A program made the position numbers and the translations under genes. 64,000 bases of DNA, taken from positions 6,345,519 through 6,409,518 of the forward strand of contig NZ_KB911581.1 in assembly GCF_000383595.1 (NCBI RefSeq), in the 5' to 3' direction. Under the pieces are notes generated by a model. It was not told the origin of the DNA, did no database searches, and was given only the letters and a program-made list of their open reading frames with translations. Source of the stretch: Streptomyces bottropensis ATCC 25435 (GTDB lineage Bacteria; Actinomycetota; Actinomycetes; Streptomycetales; Streptomycetaceae). This document shows positions 31,630 to 39,793 of this stretch, piece after piece (position 1 is the stretch's first letter; every line of letters begins with the position of its first letter).

Positions 31630-31672
31630 CCTCCGGCGCCGTCGGCGACCTGAACGCCGGCGGCGCCGGAGG
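31630..31672. terminator. Hairpin terminator after the ABC operon
   Basis: Arms of 18 bases (31630-31647 and 31655-31672) pair fully except for one G-U-type position, with the loop ACCTGAA. It lies between the convergent ATPase and MmyB-type genes and probably serves both. Confidence 0.75.
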
Positions 31673-31681
31673 GGGTGCGGC

Positions 31682-32365
31682 TCACCGCTCGGGAGAGGGC
31701 ACCACACTCAGATGGCTCGTGGCGGCGTGCCGGGGGCGGCGCGTCCGGCGCAGCGGGTCGGCCGGGCGACCCACCTCGCGCAGGACGAGGGTCATGCGGT
31801 GGTAGCCCATGTCGCGCAGGGTGTCCGGGGTCTCGCCGACGATCCGGCAGACGGTGGCGCCCCAGCGCGGGTCCGGGTGGACGACGTGGCGTACGGCGCC
31901 GTCGTGGCGCACGGCCGCCGGGCCGACCGTGCGGAGCCAGTGCGGGAGTCCCTGGCGGTAGGCGGCGTCCATGATCGGGTCCTGGGCGATCTCCCGGCGG
32001 ACGGCCTGCAGGCCCCGGTCCTTGGGGTGGTGCTCCACGGCGGCGGCGAAATGGGCGAGCATCGGCAGGCACCAGCCGGACTCGTGGTCGCCGAGGACGG
32101 TGGCGGCGTCGGGGTGGAAGAGTACGAAGCGGAGGAAGTTGTCACCCGGCATGGCCGTCGGGTGCGGCCCCACGCCGTTGAACAGGGCACGGAACGCGGC
32201 GTTGGCCAGAACGACGTCCCAGCGGTGGTCGAGGACGACGGACGGGAACAGGACGGAATCCAGCAGCACGGCGTAGTCCTGGAGGTACGCCTGTGCTTCC
32301 TGGGCTTCGAGAGTGTCGGGGACGGGCCGCGGTACCCACCGCTCCCCTCCTGCCTGAAACGCCAT
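31682..32365 (-). CDS. Stand-alone MmyB-type ligand-binding domain protein
   Basis: 227 residues from ATG 32365. Nearly the whole protein resembles the ligand-binding domain of MmyB-type regulators (a PAS-like fold): LFPSVVLDHRWDVVLANAAF, FRALFNGVG, NFLRFVLFHPDA, then RIVGETPDTLRDMGYHRMTL. In most members an XRE helix-turn-helix precedes this domain; here none is encoded upstream in frame. The divergent neighbour is an XRE protein with no such domain. It may be a sensor that acts with that protein, or a degraded regulator. Ligand unknown; fatty-acid-like ligands are known for one MmyB-type structure. Confidence 0.75.
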   Translation of the reverse strand: MAFQAGGERWVPRPVPDTLEAQEAQAYLQDYAVLLDSVLFPSVVLDHRWDVVLANAAFRALFNGVGPHPTAMPGDNFLRFVLFHPDAATVLGDHESGWCLPMLAHFAAAVEHHPKDRGLQAVRREIAQDPIMDAAYRQGLPHWLRTVGPAAVRHDGAVRHVVHPDPRWGATVCRIVGETPDTLRDMGYHRMTLVLREVGRPADPLRRTRRPRHAATSHLSVVPSPER

Positions 32366-32475
32366 CGGGAGGTCACCCCTCTTGCCTATGCGGCCTTCAC
32401 GCGGCGCCTTGATCCTGGTGCCCCGGTCGGATCGGTGTCAACTATCGTGGCATTCGGCGCCGGTTGACGGCTGAA

Positions 32476-32497
32476 TCTCGCCACAGTTGTGGCGAGA
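32476..32497. promoter_or_regulatory. Strong 22-bp palindrome upstream of the XRE/IrrE module
   Basis: Two perfect 10-base arms, TCTCGCCACA and TGTGGCGAGA, with a two-base centre. It sits in the 274-bp divergent region, 143 bp before the XRE start and 111 bp before the MmyB-type start. It is the clearest operator-like site in this part of the window and a good candidate for binding by the XRE protein. A TTGACG at 32464 lies just beside it. Confidence 0.6.
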
Positions 32498-32639
32498 CCT
32501 GGATGTGAGTTCGACAAAACCGCTAGTCTCCCCGCAGTTCACGGTGTACTTGCCGGGACCAGGGTCTCGCGCCAGGCTTGGATCCACGGATTCCGCAGTA
32601 CCGCGAAATTGGCCTGAGAGAGACGTAGGAGATCTGTCG

Positions 32640-33296
32640 GTGACGGATGGCTTCGAGGTTCCGGACGCCGCGGCGACGGTTCTGCTGCCGGCCGTCGTGG
32701 CCCGTGTCACCGCGCTGGCGGACAAGCTGCGCGTAGGCCACACGGAGGTCTTCGACACCCGACGGCTCTCGGTCGCCTCGGGCGTGCCGGAGGCCGTGGT
32801 GAAGGCGCTGCTGAGCGGGCAACGCGCCGGTGAGCCCGACGTCCAGGCCCGCTTTCTGCAGCGCCTGGACCTGCTGCGACGCACCCGTCTCAAGCCGGGC
32901 GGCCGTAAGTACACCCAGCAGGAGATCGCCGACGGCGCGGGGATGTCCCGCCAGCAGGCGGGCGCCCTCATCAACGGGGACCGGCGGCCCACGATGGAGC
33001 ACTGCGACGCCATCCAGCGCTTCTTCCGGGTGCACGCCGGTTTCCTCACCGCCGAGGACCCCGAGGCGCTGGCGAGCGCCCTGATGCGGACCGAGCAGGA
33101 GCTTCTCCAGCAGCTCGCCGACCGCGAACGCGCGGCGGCCGAGGCCGCGGACGACCCGTTGCAGCGGCTGCTGCAGAACCACGGGGTGCGCTCCATCGCC
33201 TGGCGGGCGGCCCAGCTGCCCACCGACCAGCACCGCGACAAGGTGGCGGAGTGGCTGGACATGCTGCTGGAGAGCGTCAAGCGGCCCGAGTCCTGA
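32640..33296 (+). CDS. XRE family regulator (antitoxin-like) of the IrrE/membrane/monooxygenase module
   Basis: 218 residues from GTG 32640, eight bases after AGGAG; an open frame continues upstream but has no good start signal. The central XRE helix-turn-helix is at about 91-135 (YTQQEIADGAGMSRQQAGAL, then GDRRPTMEHCDAIQRFF). An earlier stretch (about 40-80, RRLSVASGVPEAVVKALLSG) looks like a second, degenerate HTH. The C-terminal third is helical and rich in Ala/Glu/Leu and may mediate oligomerisation. The gene after it encodes an IrrE-like peptidase, and in known XRE/IrrE pairs the peptidase cleaves or counteracts the regulator. Autoregulation through the 32476 palindrome is likely. Confidence 0.8.
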   Translation: MTDGFEVPDAAATVLLPAVVARVTALADKLRVGHTEVFDTRRLSVASGVPEAVVKALLSGQRAGEPDVQARFLQRLDLLRRTRLKPGGRKYTQQEIADGAGMSRQQAGALINGDRRPTMEHCDAIQRFFRVHAGFLTAEDPEALASALMRTEQELLQQLADRERAAAEAADDPLQRLLQNHGVRSIAWRAAQLPTDQHRDKVAEWLDMLLESVKRPES

Positions 33297-33309
33297 CCGG
33301 GGGAGATCT

Positions 33310-33858
33310 GTGGGCATCGGAAAGGAAATGCGCCGTCTGTGCGGCGAGTTGGTCGGCGAACTCACCCTGCCGGCACCGGCGGACCCCGCCGATCTCTACG
33401 GCGCCCTGTGCGACGCCATGAGCAGGCGCCGCGGCCGCCCGGTCCAGTACCGCACGGCCGTCTTCCCACCGGGCACGGCCAGCGGGCTGTGGCTGGACAT
33501 GGCCGAACAGGATCTGGTCGTCATCGAGGAACGCACCGCGCCCGACCACCAGCTGGTGATCCTCGGCCACGAGCTGTGGCACATGCAGGCCGGGCACTGC
33601 GGCCGGCACGTGGAGGGCACGGCGGTCGCCGCGCGTTTACTGAGCCAGGACGCCGATCTGCGGGCGACCGTGCTGAAGGTCGCCGCGCGTACGCGTTTCG
33701 ACCTGACGGACGAGCAGGACGCCGAGAGCTTCGGGCTGCTGCTGGCGAGCAAGTGCCGTGCCTGGCTCGCCGGTTCGGCGCTGCGCGCGCCCGTGCGCCG
33801 CGATCACCTGGCCGGCCGCATCGGGGCCTCGCTGGGCTACCGCGGACCGCAGGGCTGA
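33310..33858 (+). CDS. ImmA/IrrE-like zinc peptidase
   Basis: 182 residues from GTG 33310 with GGGGGAG upstream; it follows the XRE gene after 13 bp. The metalloprotease motif HELWH is at 87-91 (VILGHELWHMQAGHCG). The fold around it, with LVVIEERTAPDHQ before and DEQDAESFGLLLASK after, matches ImmA/IrrE-type peptidases often labelled toxin components of XRE-linked pairs. In characterised systems such peptidases cleave an XRE repressor under stress. The natural target here would be the neighbouring XRE protein, by analogy only. Confidence 0.8.
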   Translation: MGIGKEMRRLCGELVGELTLPAPADPADLYGALCDAMSRRRGRPVQYRTAVFPPGTASGLWLDMAEQDLVVIEERTAPDHQLVILGHELWHMQAGHCGRHVEGTAVAARLLSQDADLRATVLKVAARTRFDLTDEQDAESFGLLLASKCRAWLAGSALRAPVRRDHLAGRIGASLGYRGPQG

Positions 33859-33911
33859 GCGGCCCGAGACGCCGAGACGTCACGACGCGAAGACGCAGAG
33901 ACATCGAGAAC

Positions 33912-35120
33912 ATGGACGGGTCCAGCTACTACCTTCCGGCCGTCGCGATGGCGATCGCCCTGGCCTCGAAGACGCCCGCGCTGCTGCGGAACTGGGGCGA
34001 CCCCCTGATCAGGTCCGTGTGCGCGCTGATGACGCTGGCCACCCTCGTCTTCTTCTTCGCCGCGCCGCCGACGATCAGCGAGTTCAACCGCGTCACCGGC
34101 GTCACGAACGTCTCGGCGGCCGTCGTGTACTTCCTGCTGAGCGCGTTCAGCGGCTCCTGCCTTGTGCTGATCACCAACTGGCGGGGCGGCCCGCCCGAGA
34201 CGACCCGCCGCCTCTCGCACCGCTGGATCGCCGGGTACGGCGCGGTGTGCGCGGCGATAGTGCTGCTGTTCGTGCTCGGCGACGCCCCCGTGGAGCGCGT
34301 GCGGGACTTCGACACGTACTACGCCGGCACGCCCTTCATGCGCGAGATGATCGTGCTGTATCTGACCGGGTTCACCGTCGCGGGCGTCGCGATGAACGTC
34401 ATGTGCTGGCGCTGGGCGCTCCAGGTGCGTGGCTGGCTGCGCGCCGGACTGCTGATCATCGCCTTCGGCTTCCTGCTGAACGTACCGTTCGCGGCGGTCA
34501 AGCTGATCGCCGTGGCCGCCCGCTGGCAGGGCGGCGACCTGGACTACCTGAGCACGTACGTCGCCCCCGTGCTGTCGTCCGTCGGCGCGCAGGTCTGCGC
34601 GGTCGGATTCTGTCTGCCCCTGGCCGGAGAGCGCCTCGGCGACTCCTGGACCATCTGGTCGATGTACCGCCGGCTCGGCCCGCTGTGGCGGGAGTTGCGT
34701 CCCGTCTGGGCCCAGGCGAGCCACGAGGTGCGGATCTCCTGGTGGGCGCCCGCCCGGCTGCAGATGACGCAGCGGGAGTCCGACATCCACGACGGCATGC
34801 TCAGCCTGTACCCGTACTTCGACGCCGGGGTCCGTGCCAAGGCGTACGACGCCGCCGTCGCGGCGGGTTCCGAGCCCGCCCAGGCGCGGGCGGAGGCCGA
34901 CGCGGCGATGGTGACGGCGGCGGTGCGGGCCAGGGAGCACGACCCGGAGGGCCGGGTCATCAGCTCCGCCACGGCCGAGGCCGCCGTCCCGCCCACCGAG
35001 AACCCCCGTGACCTCGTACGGATGTCCATCGCCCTGCGTCAGTCACCCGTCGTAGCGGCCGCCCGTGAATGGGCCGCCGCGACCAGGTCAGAGAGCGACT
35101 TCCATGAGCGAACCCGTTAG
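33912..35120 (+). CDS. Polytopic membrane protein (MAB_1171c-like)
   Basis: 402 residues from ATG 33912. About seven membrane helices occupy residues 5-245 (for example AVAMAIALAS, SVCALMTLATLVFFFAAPP, AVVYFLLSAFSGSCLVLI, LLIIAFGFLLNVPFAAVKLIA). A cytosolic region of about 150 residues follows with SHEVRISWWAPARLQMTQRESDIHDGML given by position (about 275-302) and several helices. Actinobacterial homologues are annotated as putative transporters, but the seven-helix plus cytosolic-domain layout also suits a membrane sensor. It lies in a conserved-looking order after XRE and IrrE genes. Its end overlaps the monooxygenase gene by 17 bp. Confidence 0.72.
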   Translation: MDGSSYYLPAVAMAIALASKTPALLRNWGDPLIRSVCALMTLATLVFFFAAPPTISEFNRVTGVTNVSAAVVYFLLSAFSGSCLVLITNWRGGPPETTRRLSHRWIAGYGAVCAAIVLLFVLGDAPVERVRDFDTYYAGTPFMREMIVLYLTGFTVAGVAMNVMCWRWALQVRGWLRAGLLIIAFGFLLNVPFAAVKLIAVAARWQGGDLDYLSTYVAPVLSSVGAQVCAVGFCLPLAGERLGDSWTIWSMYRRLGPLWRELRPVWAQASHEVRISWWAPARLQMTQRESDIHDGMLSLYPYFDAGVRAKAYDAAVAAGSEPAQARAEADAAMVTAAVRAREHDPEGRVISSATAEAAVPPTENPRDLVRMSIALRQSPVVAAAREWAAATRSESDFHERTR

Positions 35121-36531
35121 CGGCCCGCGCGACACCGTGGTCACGACATCCCGGCGTGCCGTCGTCGTCGGCGCGGGCCTGGCCGGCCTGCTGGCCGCCG
35201 CCGCGCTGCGCGACCACGCCGACGTCACCGTCGTCGAACGCGACGCGCTGCCCGAGGGGCCCGGCCCCCGCCGGGGCGTGCCCCAGGCCCGGCACGCCCA
35301 TCTGCTGTGGTCCGGCGGGGCCCGCGCGATGGAGGAGCTGTTGCCGGGGGTCACGGACGCCTGGCTGGCGGCCGGTGCCCGGCGCATCCCGCTGCCGACC
35401 GGTCTGGTCTCCCTGTCGCCCCAGGGCTGGGTGCGCCGCTGGCCCGAGCTGGAGTTCATGATCGCGTGCAGCCGCGATCTGCTGGAGTCGGTCGTCCGCG
35501 CCCGCCTGCTGGCCGGGCCCCGGGTCACCCTGCTCGACCGCACCGAGATCCTGGGACTGGAGGGCGACGCCTCCCGGGTGACGGGGCTGCGGGTCCGTTC
35601 CGCCGACGGCGAGGGGCGGGTCCTCGCCGCCGATCTGGTGGTGGACGCCTCCGGCCGCGGTTCGCGGGGCTCCGCCTGGCTCGACACCCTCGGGGTCGCG
35701 CCGGCGCCGATGGACGAGGTCGACTCCGGGCTCGTGTACGCCAGCCGGGTCTTCCGGGCGCCGGCGGGCACCGAGGAGTATCCGGTGGTCAATGTGCAGC
35801 CGGACGGGTCGCAGCCGGTGCCGGGGCGCAGCGCCACCCTCGTGCCCATCGAGGACGGGCGCTGGCTGGTGACGCTGTCGGGCACCCGGGGCGGTCAACC
35901 GAACGCCCGTGCCGAGGAGTTCGAGGCGTTCGCGCGGGACGTCAGGCACCCGGTCGTGGGCGAGCTGATCGCCCGCGCCGAGCCGCTGACGGACGTCGTG
36001 GTCACCCGCAGCACGATCAACCGGCGGCGCTTCTTCGAGAAGGTGTCCGGCTGGCCCGACGGTTTCGTCGCGATCGGTGACTCGGTCGCCACGTACAACC
36101 CGATATACGGCCACGGCATGTCCGTCGCCGCCCAGAGCGCCCTGGCGCTGCGTGAGCGGGTCGCCGCGCACGGTCTGACGGCGCCCGGACTCGCGCGCCG
36201 GGTCCAGAAGGCGGTGGCGGTACCGGTGTCCCTGGCTTGGGACCTGGCCACCGGCGCCGACATCCGTTACCCGGAGGCCATCGGCAAGCGGCCGAACGCC
36301 GTGCAGAGACTCTTCGGCCGCTATGTGGACCGGCTGGCGCGGACCGCGCTCGGCCGGCCCCTGGTCTGCAAGGCGTATCTCGGTGTGGTCACTCTCAGCG
36401 CACCGATCGGCGCCCTCGTCCGGCCGGAGGTGTTCCTGGCGGTGCTGCGCGGTCCGGTCCGAGCCCCGTTGACGGAACCGCCGCTGACGGACCATGAGCG
36501 ACGGACGGTGCTGGGGACGCCTCCGCGGTAG
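35104..36531 (+). CDS. FAD-dependent monooxygenase
   Basis: 475 residues from ATG 35104, inside the end of the membrane-protein gene. Dinucleotide-binding motif VVVGAGLAGLLAAAALRDHA with VVERD at the end of the second strand; the second FAD motif is GDSVATYNPIYGHGMS. The family is group A flavoprotein hydroxylases close to geranylgeranyl-reductase- and halogenase-like enzymes. Substrate unknown. A hydrophobic C-terminal segment (PLVCKAYLGVVTLSAPIGAL) could touch the membrane. As the last gene of the XRE/IrrE/membrane module, it may make or modify a lipophilic signal sensed or exported by the membrane protein; this is inference. Confidence 0.82.
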   Translation: MSEPVSGPRDTVVTTSRRAVVVGAGLAGLLAAAALRDHADVTVVERDALPEGPGPRRGVPQARHAHLLWSGGARAMEELLPGVTDAWLAAGARRIPLPTGLVSLSPQGWVRRWPELEFMIACSRDLLESVVRARLLAGPRVTLLDRTEILGLEGDASRVTGLRVRSADGEGRVLAADLVVDASGRGSRGSAWLDTLGVAPAPMDEVDSGLVYASRVFRAPAGTEEYPVVNVQPDGSQPVPGRSATLVPIEDGRWLVTLSGTRGGQPNARAEEFEAFARDVRHPVVGELIARAEPLTDVVVTRSTINRRRFFEKVSGWPDGFVAIGDSVATYNPIYGHGMSVAAQSALALRERVAAHGLTAPGLARRVQKAVAVPVSLAWDLATGADIRYPEAIGKRPNAVQRLFGRYVDRLARTALGRPLVCKAYLGVVTLSAPIGALVRPEVFLAVLRGPVRAPLTEPPLTDHERRTVLGTPPR

Positions 36532-36566
36532 CCCCCCGGGCGACTTCAGCGCGCGGGAGAACGGGA

Positions 36567-36589
36567 TTGTCAGTGGGGGACGGCAAGCT
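36567..36589 (+). promoter_or_regulatory. Second DNA-damage (PafBC) type promoter motif
   Basis: TTGTCAGTG at 36567-36575, eight bases, CAAGCT at 36584-36589: the same two elements and spacing as at 3481. It precedes the 75-residue gene by about 70 bases and follows the monooxygenase stop by 35. Confidence 0.6.
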
Positions 36590-36658
36590 GGGAGCGTGCC
36601 GCCCGTACGCCGGGGCGGGCACGGAGTTTCGCCGATCCGACCAGGGGAGAGCCGTTCG

Positions 36659-36886
36659 ATGCCGACCGCCGTACTGACCGACCGCGAGCGCGCCGCCGTA
36701 CAGGCCTATCTACGGCTGCTGGGGACCGTACGAGCAGCGTTCGACGGGTCCGGGGGGGCATGCCGACCACCCGTGGTGCCGCCCGCCGTGCTCGCCGAGG
36801 CGGAGCAGGCGCTGACGGCGGCGGGACTCACGGGCAACGAGGAGGATTTCTTCCGGCTGCTGCGGAGCTGGTGTCCGGAGGTCTGA
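36659..36886 (+). CDS. Small hypothetical protein under a damage-type promoter
   Basis: 75 residues from ATG 36659, with GGGGAG about eight bases upstream. The sequence is soluble and helical, MPTAVLTDRERAAVQAYLRL at the start and EEDFFRLLRSWCPEV at the end, with an internal Cys-Arg-Pro-Pro turn. I do not recognise a family. The upstream TTGTCAGTG-N8-CAAGCT element suggests induction during DNA damage through the PafBC pathway. The next gene is convergent, 54 bp away. Confidence 0.7.
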   Translation: MPTAVLTDRERAAVQAYLRLLGTVRAAFDGSGGACRPPVVPPAVLAEAEQALTAAGLTGNEEDFFRLLRSWCPEV

Positions 36887-36940
36887 GGCGTGCGGCGACG
36901 GTCCGCCGGGGGTCCCGGTGGGCCGTCGTCGTCGGGCGCC

Positions 36941-37924
36941 CTAGCCGTGGTGGCTCGTCAGATACGGCGCGGCGGCCTGGTCCACCAGCTGTCGCAGGGA
37001 CCGCAGGCAGGCCGCGTCGCCGTCCATTCGGTCGAGCGCCCGGTGTGCCTCGTCGCGGAACGCCGCGAGGTCCTTCTCGTAGCGGCGGAGCACGGCGGGG
37101 GTGAGCAGCAGCGCCCGGAGTTCGGTGCGGGCCCGAGCGGAACCGCGTGCGGCACGCACGAGTTCCGCGAGCCGGCCTTGTGCCGCGGGGGGTGTCTCCC
37201 GCATCGCGCAGGTGAGGAGATAGGTGACCGTGCCGTTGCGCAGGTCCTCGTCGCGGCCGGAGAGAAGGTCCTCCTGGTCGTTGAACAGCTGCCAGAGCAC
37301 GCCGAAGGCCGCGCCGAACTCCCGCCATCGCTCGGTCCGTTCGGTGTCCGCGCCAGAGAGGATCGCGGCCATCGCCGTGATCATTCCGAACGGGACACCG
37401 GATTTCCCGCGGTAGACGGCGACGACCGCTTCGGGAGAGGCTTTTTCCAGGTCGCCGCGCAGATCCCGCAACTGCCCCTCGACGGCGGCGATCGAGCAGT
37501 CGACGATCTCGGCCGCGAGGGCGTTGCGCACCGCGTGCGGGAGCGGTTGCGCCTGGACGATCCGGAGGGGGAGGGCCCCTCCGGCGAGGACGGCCGCCAA
37601 CAGCGCCTCGTCGGTGCCGAGTCCGGCGGGAGGGCGCCCGTGGTGGCTGTCGGCCAGGTCGTCGAGGTAGCAGGCGGAGGTCCACCACAGGACGTGGACG
37701 GCCGCCAGCGGGATCGCCGGTTCCGGGGTGCCGGTCTCGGCGGCGTGCACGAGGAGCGGGAGGACGCAGAGCGGGTAGGTCATCCGCTGGTGGTGAAGCA
37801 GCCCGGCCATGGACGTTCGTACGGCCGTGGACGAGGGCCCGAGATGCTCCAGGGCGGCCGCGATCTCCGCGTCGACGGCCGGCGAGACCCGTTCGTGCAG
37901 GTCCGCGCAGGCGAGAACGATCAC
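36941..37924 (-). CDS. Polyprenyl synthetase-like protein
   Basis: 327 residues from GTG 37924, which overlaps the PPTase stop (GTGA). All-helical trans-prenyltransferase fold. The first aspartate-rich motif is intact (YLDDLADS), the second reads FNDQED, with Asn in place of the first Asp. Basic residues after the first motif are fewer than in chain-elongating enzymes. It may be a prenyl-diphosphate synthase with altered chemistry or a terpene-cyclase-like member. Co-translation with a phosphopantetheinyl transferase points to a natural-product or membrane-lipid role. The product is not predictable. Confidence 0.75.
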   Translation of the reverse strand: MIVLACADLHERVSPAVDAEIAAALEHLGPSSTAVRTSMAGLLHHQRMTYPLCVLPLLVHAAETGTPEPAIPLAAVHVLWWTSACYLDDLADSHHGRPPAGLGTDEALLAAVLAGGALPLRIVQAQPLPHAVRNALAAEIVDCSIAAVEGQLRDLRGDLEKASPEAVVAVYRGKSGVPFGMITAMAAILSGADTERTERWREFGAAFGVLWQLFNDQEDLLSGRDEDLRNGTVTYLLTCAMRETPPAAQGRLAELVRAARGSARARTELRALLLTPAVLRRYEKDLAAFRDEAHRALDRMDGDAACLRSLRQLVDQAAAPYLTSHHG

Positions 37925-38658
37925 CCGGCGTCCCGGGCCTCTCCGGAGCGGGCTTCCACGGCGAGCGGCGCCGTGGAACGGGGAACCGACACGGCCGTCG
38001 CCACCAGTCCCCGCCGGGCCGTCCAGCGTCCGTCGAAGGCGTCGACCCGTCGGCCGTCCACCACAGGTCCCGGCACGAGGAGTTCGGCGCGCAGCGCGCC
38101 GGAGCGGCCGCCGGGCTCGACGGAGAACTCGATGTCGGCCTCCGAGAAGTCCAGCCACCGCCCGGTGAGCGGGAACCACGCCTTGTAGACGGACTCCTTG
38201 GCACTGAAGAGCAGCCGGTCCCAGTGGACCGTGGGATCGCCGGCGGCCAGACGCCCCAGCCGGGTCTCCTCGGCGGGGAGCGCGATCGCCGCCAGCACAC
38301 CCTCGGGCAGGGCGCCGTGCGGCTCGGCGTCGATGCCGAGGGAGGCGAGGTCGTCCTGGCGGACCAGGGCGGCGGCCGCGTACCCCTCGCAGTGGGTCAT
38401 GCTGCCGGTGAGCCCGTCCGGCCAGCCGGGGGCGCCGCGCTCCCCCGGCACGATCGCCCGCGGCGCCACGCCCAGCTTCTCCATGGCCCGCCGGGCGCAG
38501 GCGCGGACGACGGTGAACTCGCGGCGCCGCTTCGCCACCGCGCGCGCCACGACCGCCTCCTCCTCGGGGTACAGCTCGATCCCCTCGACGGCCGCGTCCG
38601 TGTCAGGGGCGTACGCCTCCACGGCCACGACCGCTCCCGGGAGCAGTTCCTCGATCAC
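37921..38658 (-). CDS. 4'-phosphopantetheinyl transferase (Sfp type)
   Basis: 245 residues from GTG 38658, whose start lies 56 bp inside the end of the upstream metallophosphoesterase gene. Signature motifs of Sfp-type transferases: ASLGIDAEPHG (metal-binding D and E) and LLFSAKESVYKAWFPL. The N-terminal EEEAVVARAVAKRRREFTVVRACAR region is also typical (position about 34-58), and MTHCEGYAAAA supplies the conserved His. It transfers phosphopantetheine from CoA to carrier proteins of polyketide, peptide or siderophore synthases, which are not in this window, so it probably serves distant clusters. Confidence 0.9.
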   Translation of the reverse strand: MIEELLPGAVVAVEAYAPDTDAAVEGIELYPEEEAVVARAVAKRRREFTVVRACARRAMEKLGVAPRAIVPGERGAPGWPDGLTGSMTHCEGYAAAALVRQDDLASLGIDAEPHGALPEGVLAAIALPAEETRLGRLAAGDPTVHWDRLLFSAKESVYKAWFPLTGRWLDFSEADIEFSVEPGGRSGALRAELLVPGPVVDGRRVDAFDGRWTARRGLVATAVSVPRSTAPLAVEARSGEARDAG

Positions 38659-39514
38659 CGGCTTCGACCTCCATCGGCAGAATGCGACGCAGCCTGCCGG
38701 GCGGTCCCGGACGCGGCCGCCACTCGCGGGGGTAACCCACGGACACCTCTTCGAAGCGGACGCCGTCCAGCCAGGTGGTCCGCGGGATGTGCAGATGACC
38801 GTAGACCATGACCTCGACACGGAAGCGGCGGTGCCAGTCGGCGGTCAGTTCGGTGCCGCACCACATGGCGAACTCGGGGTAGTGCAGGACGTCCATGGGG
38901 TGCCGGTCCAGCGGGTAGTGGTTGACCAGCACCGTCGGCAGGCCGGGCGGCAGTTCGGCGAGTCTGCGTTCGGTCTCGGCGACGCGGGCGCGGCACCAGT
39001 CCTCGCGGCTCGGGTACGGGTCGGGGTGCAGCACGTGCTCGTCGGTGCAGACGATGCCGGTGCCGTGCGCGTACGCCAGCCCCTCGTCCTTGGTCGCGCA
39101 GCCCTTGGGCAGGAACGAGTAGTCGTACAGGAGGAACAGCGGGGCGATCACCACCGGGCCGCCCGGTCCGTCCCAGAGGGGGTAGGGATCCTCCGGTGTG
39201 ACGACACCCACTTCCCGGCAGAGGGCGACCAGGTGCTCGTACCGCTCGACGCCCCGGTACGGAACGGTCTCGCCGGGGTGGGTCCACAGTTCGTGGTTGC
39301 CCGGCGCCCAGACGACCTTGGCGAAGCGGCCGGCCAGTGTCTCCAGGGCCCAGCGGATGTCGGCGACGCTCTCGGAGACGTCACCCGCCACCAGGAGCCA
39401 GTCGTCGTCGGTCTCGGGGCGCATCCGCTCGACCAGGGCGCGATTCTCGGGATAGCCGATGTGCAGATCGCTGATGGCCAGCAGATTTCCCTGCCGGCCG
39501 GCCTTCGAGTCCAC
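38603..39514 (-). CDS. Calcineurin-like metallophosphoesterase
   Basis: 303 residues from GTG 39514, five bases after AGGGAG; further in-frame starts up to 39547 exist. The metallophosphoesterase motifs are present in order: LAISDLHIG (D and H), LLVAGDVSE (GD), WAPGNHELW (GNHE), LVNHYPL and VYGHLHIPR (GHxH). No signal peptide, so it is cytosolic. The substrate class (nucleotide, phosphoprotein or phosphodiester) cannot be told. Its 3' end overlaps the PPTase gene by 56 bp, giving a three-gene coupled unit on this strand. Confidence 0.88.
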   Translation of the reverse strand: MDSKAGRQGNLLAISDLHIGYPENRALVERMRPETDDDWLLVAGDVSESVADIRWALETLAGRFAKVVWAPGNHELWTHPGETVPYRGVERYEHLVALCREVGVVTPEDPYPLWDGPGGPVVIAPLFLLYDYSFLPKGCATKDEGLAYAHGTGIVCTDEHVLHPDPYPSREDWCRARVAETERRLAELPPGLPTVLVNHYPLDRHPMDVLHYPEFAMWCGTELTADWHRRFRVEVMVYGHLHIPRTTWLDGVRFEEVSVGYPREWRPRPGPPGRLRRILPMEVEAGDRGTAPGSGRGRGGVRP

Positions 39515-39793
39515 CCGTGCTCCCTTCCGAACACCGAACATCAACACGAGAACACACGGGCGCGCCGGCGGACAAGACCGACCTGCCGAGCCGTCCGGCC
39601 CGCGTCCCGGTGACCCCGCCGCGCGAGGATTAACACGCGCGTGACAGAAACCTGGGGCCCGGTGGCCGTATGATCCCTCCTACACCACCGCCACGCCCTC
39701 TCTTTCGCGTACGGCGGTTCGGCGTACCTCCATCCCCCCTGGCCGGGCACGGCCTGCTCAGCCGTGCCCGCGAACCCCTGAAAGGCGGCCTGC

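Noticed and set aside
32487..32639. N-terminal extension of the XRE protein by 51 codons
   Set aside because: The extension would begin inside the 22-bp palindrome without a ribosome site, while GTG 32640 has AGGAG at a good distance.
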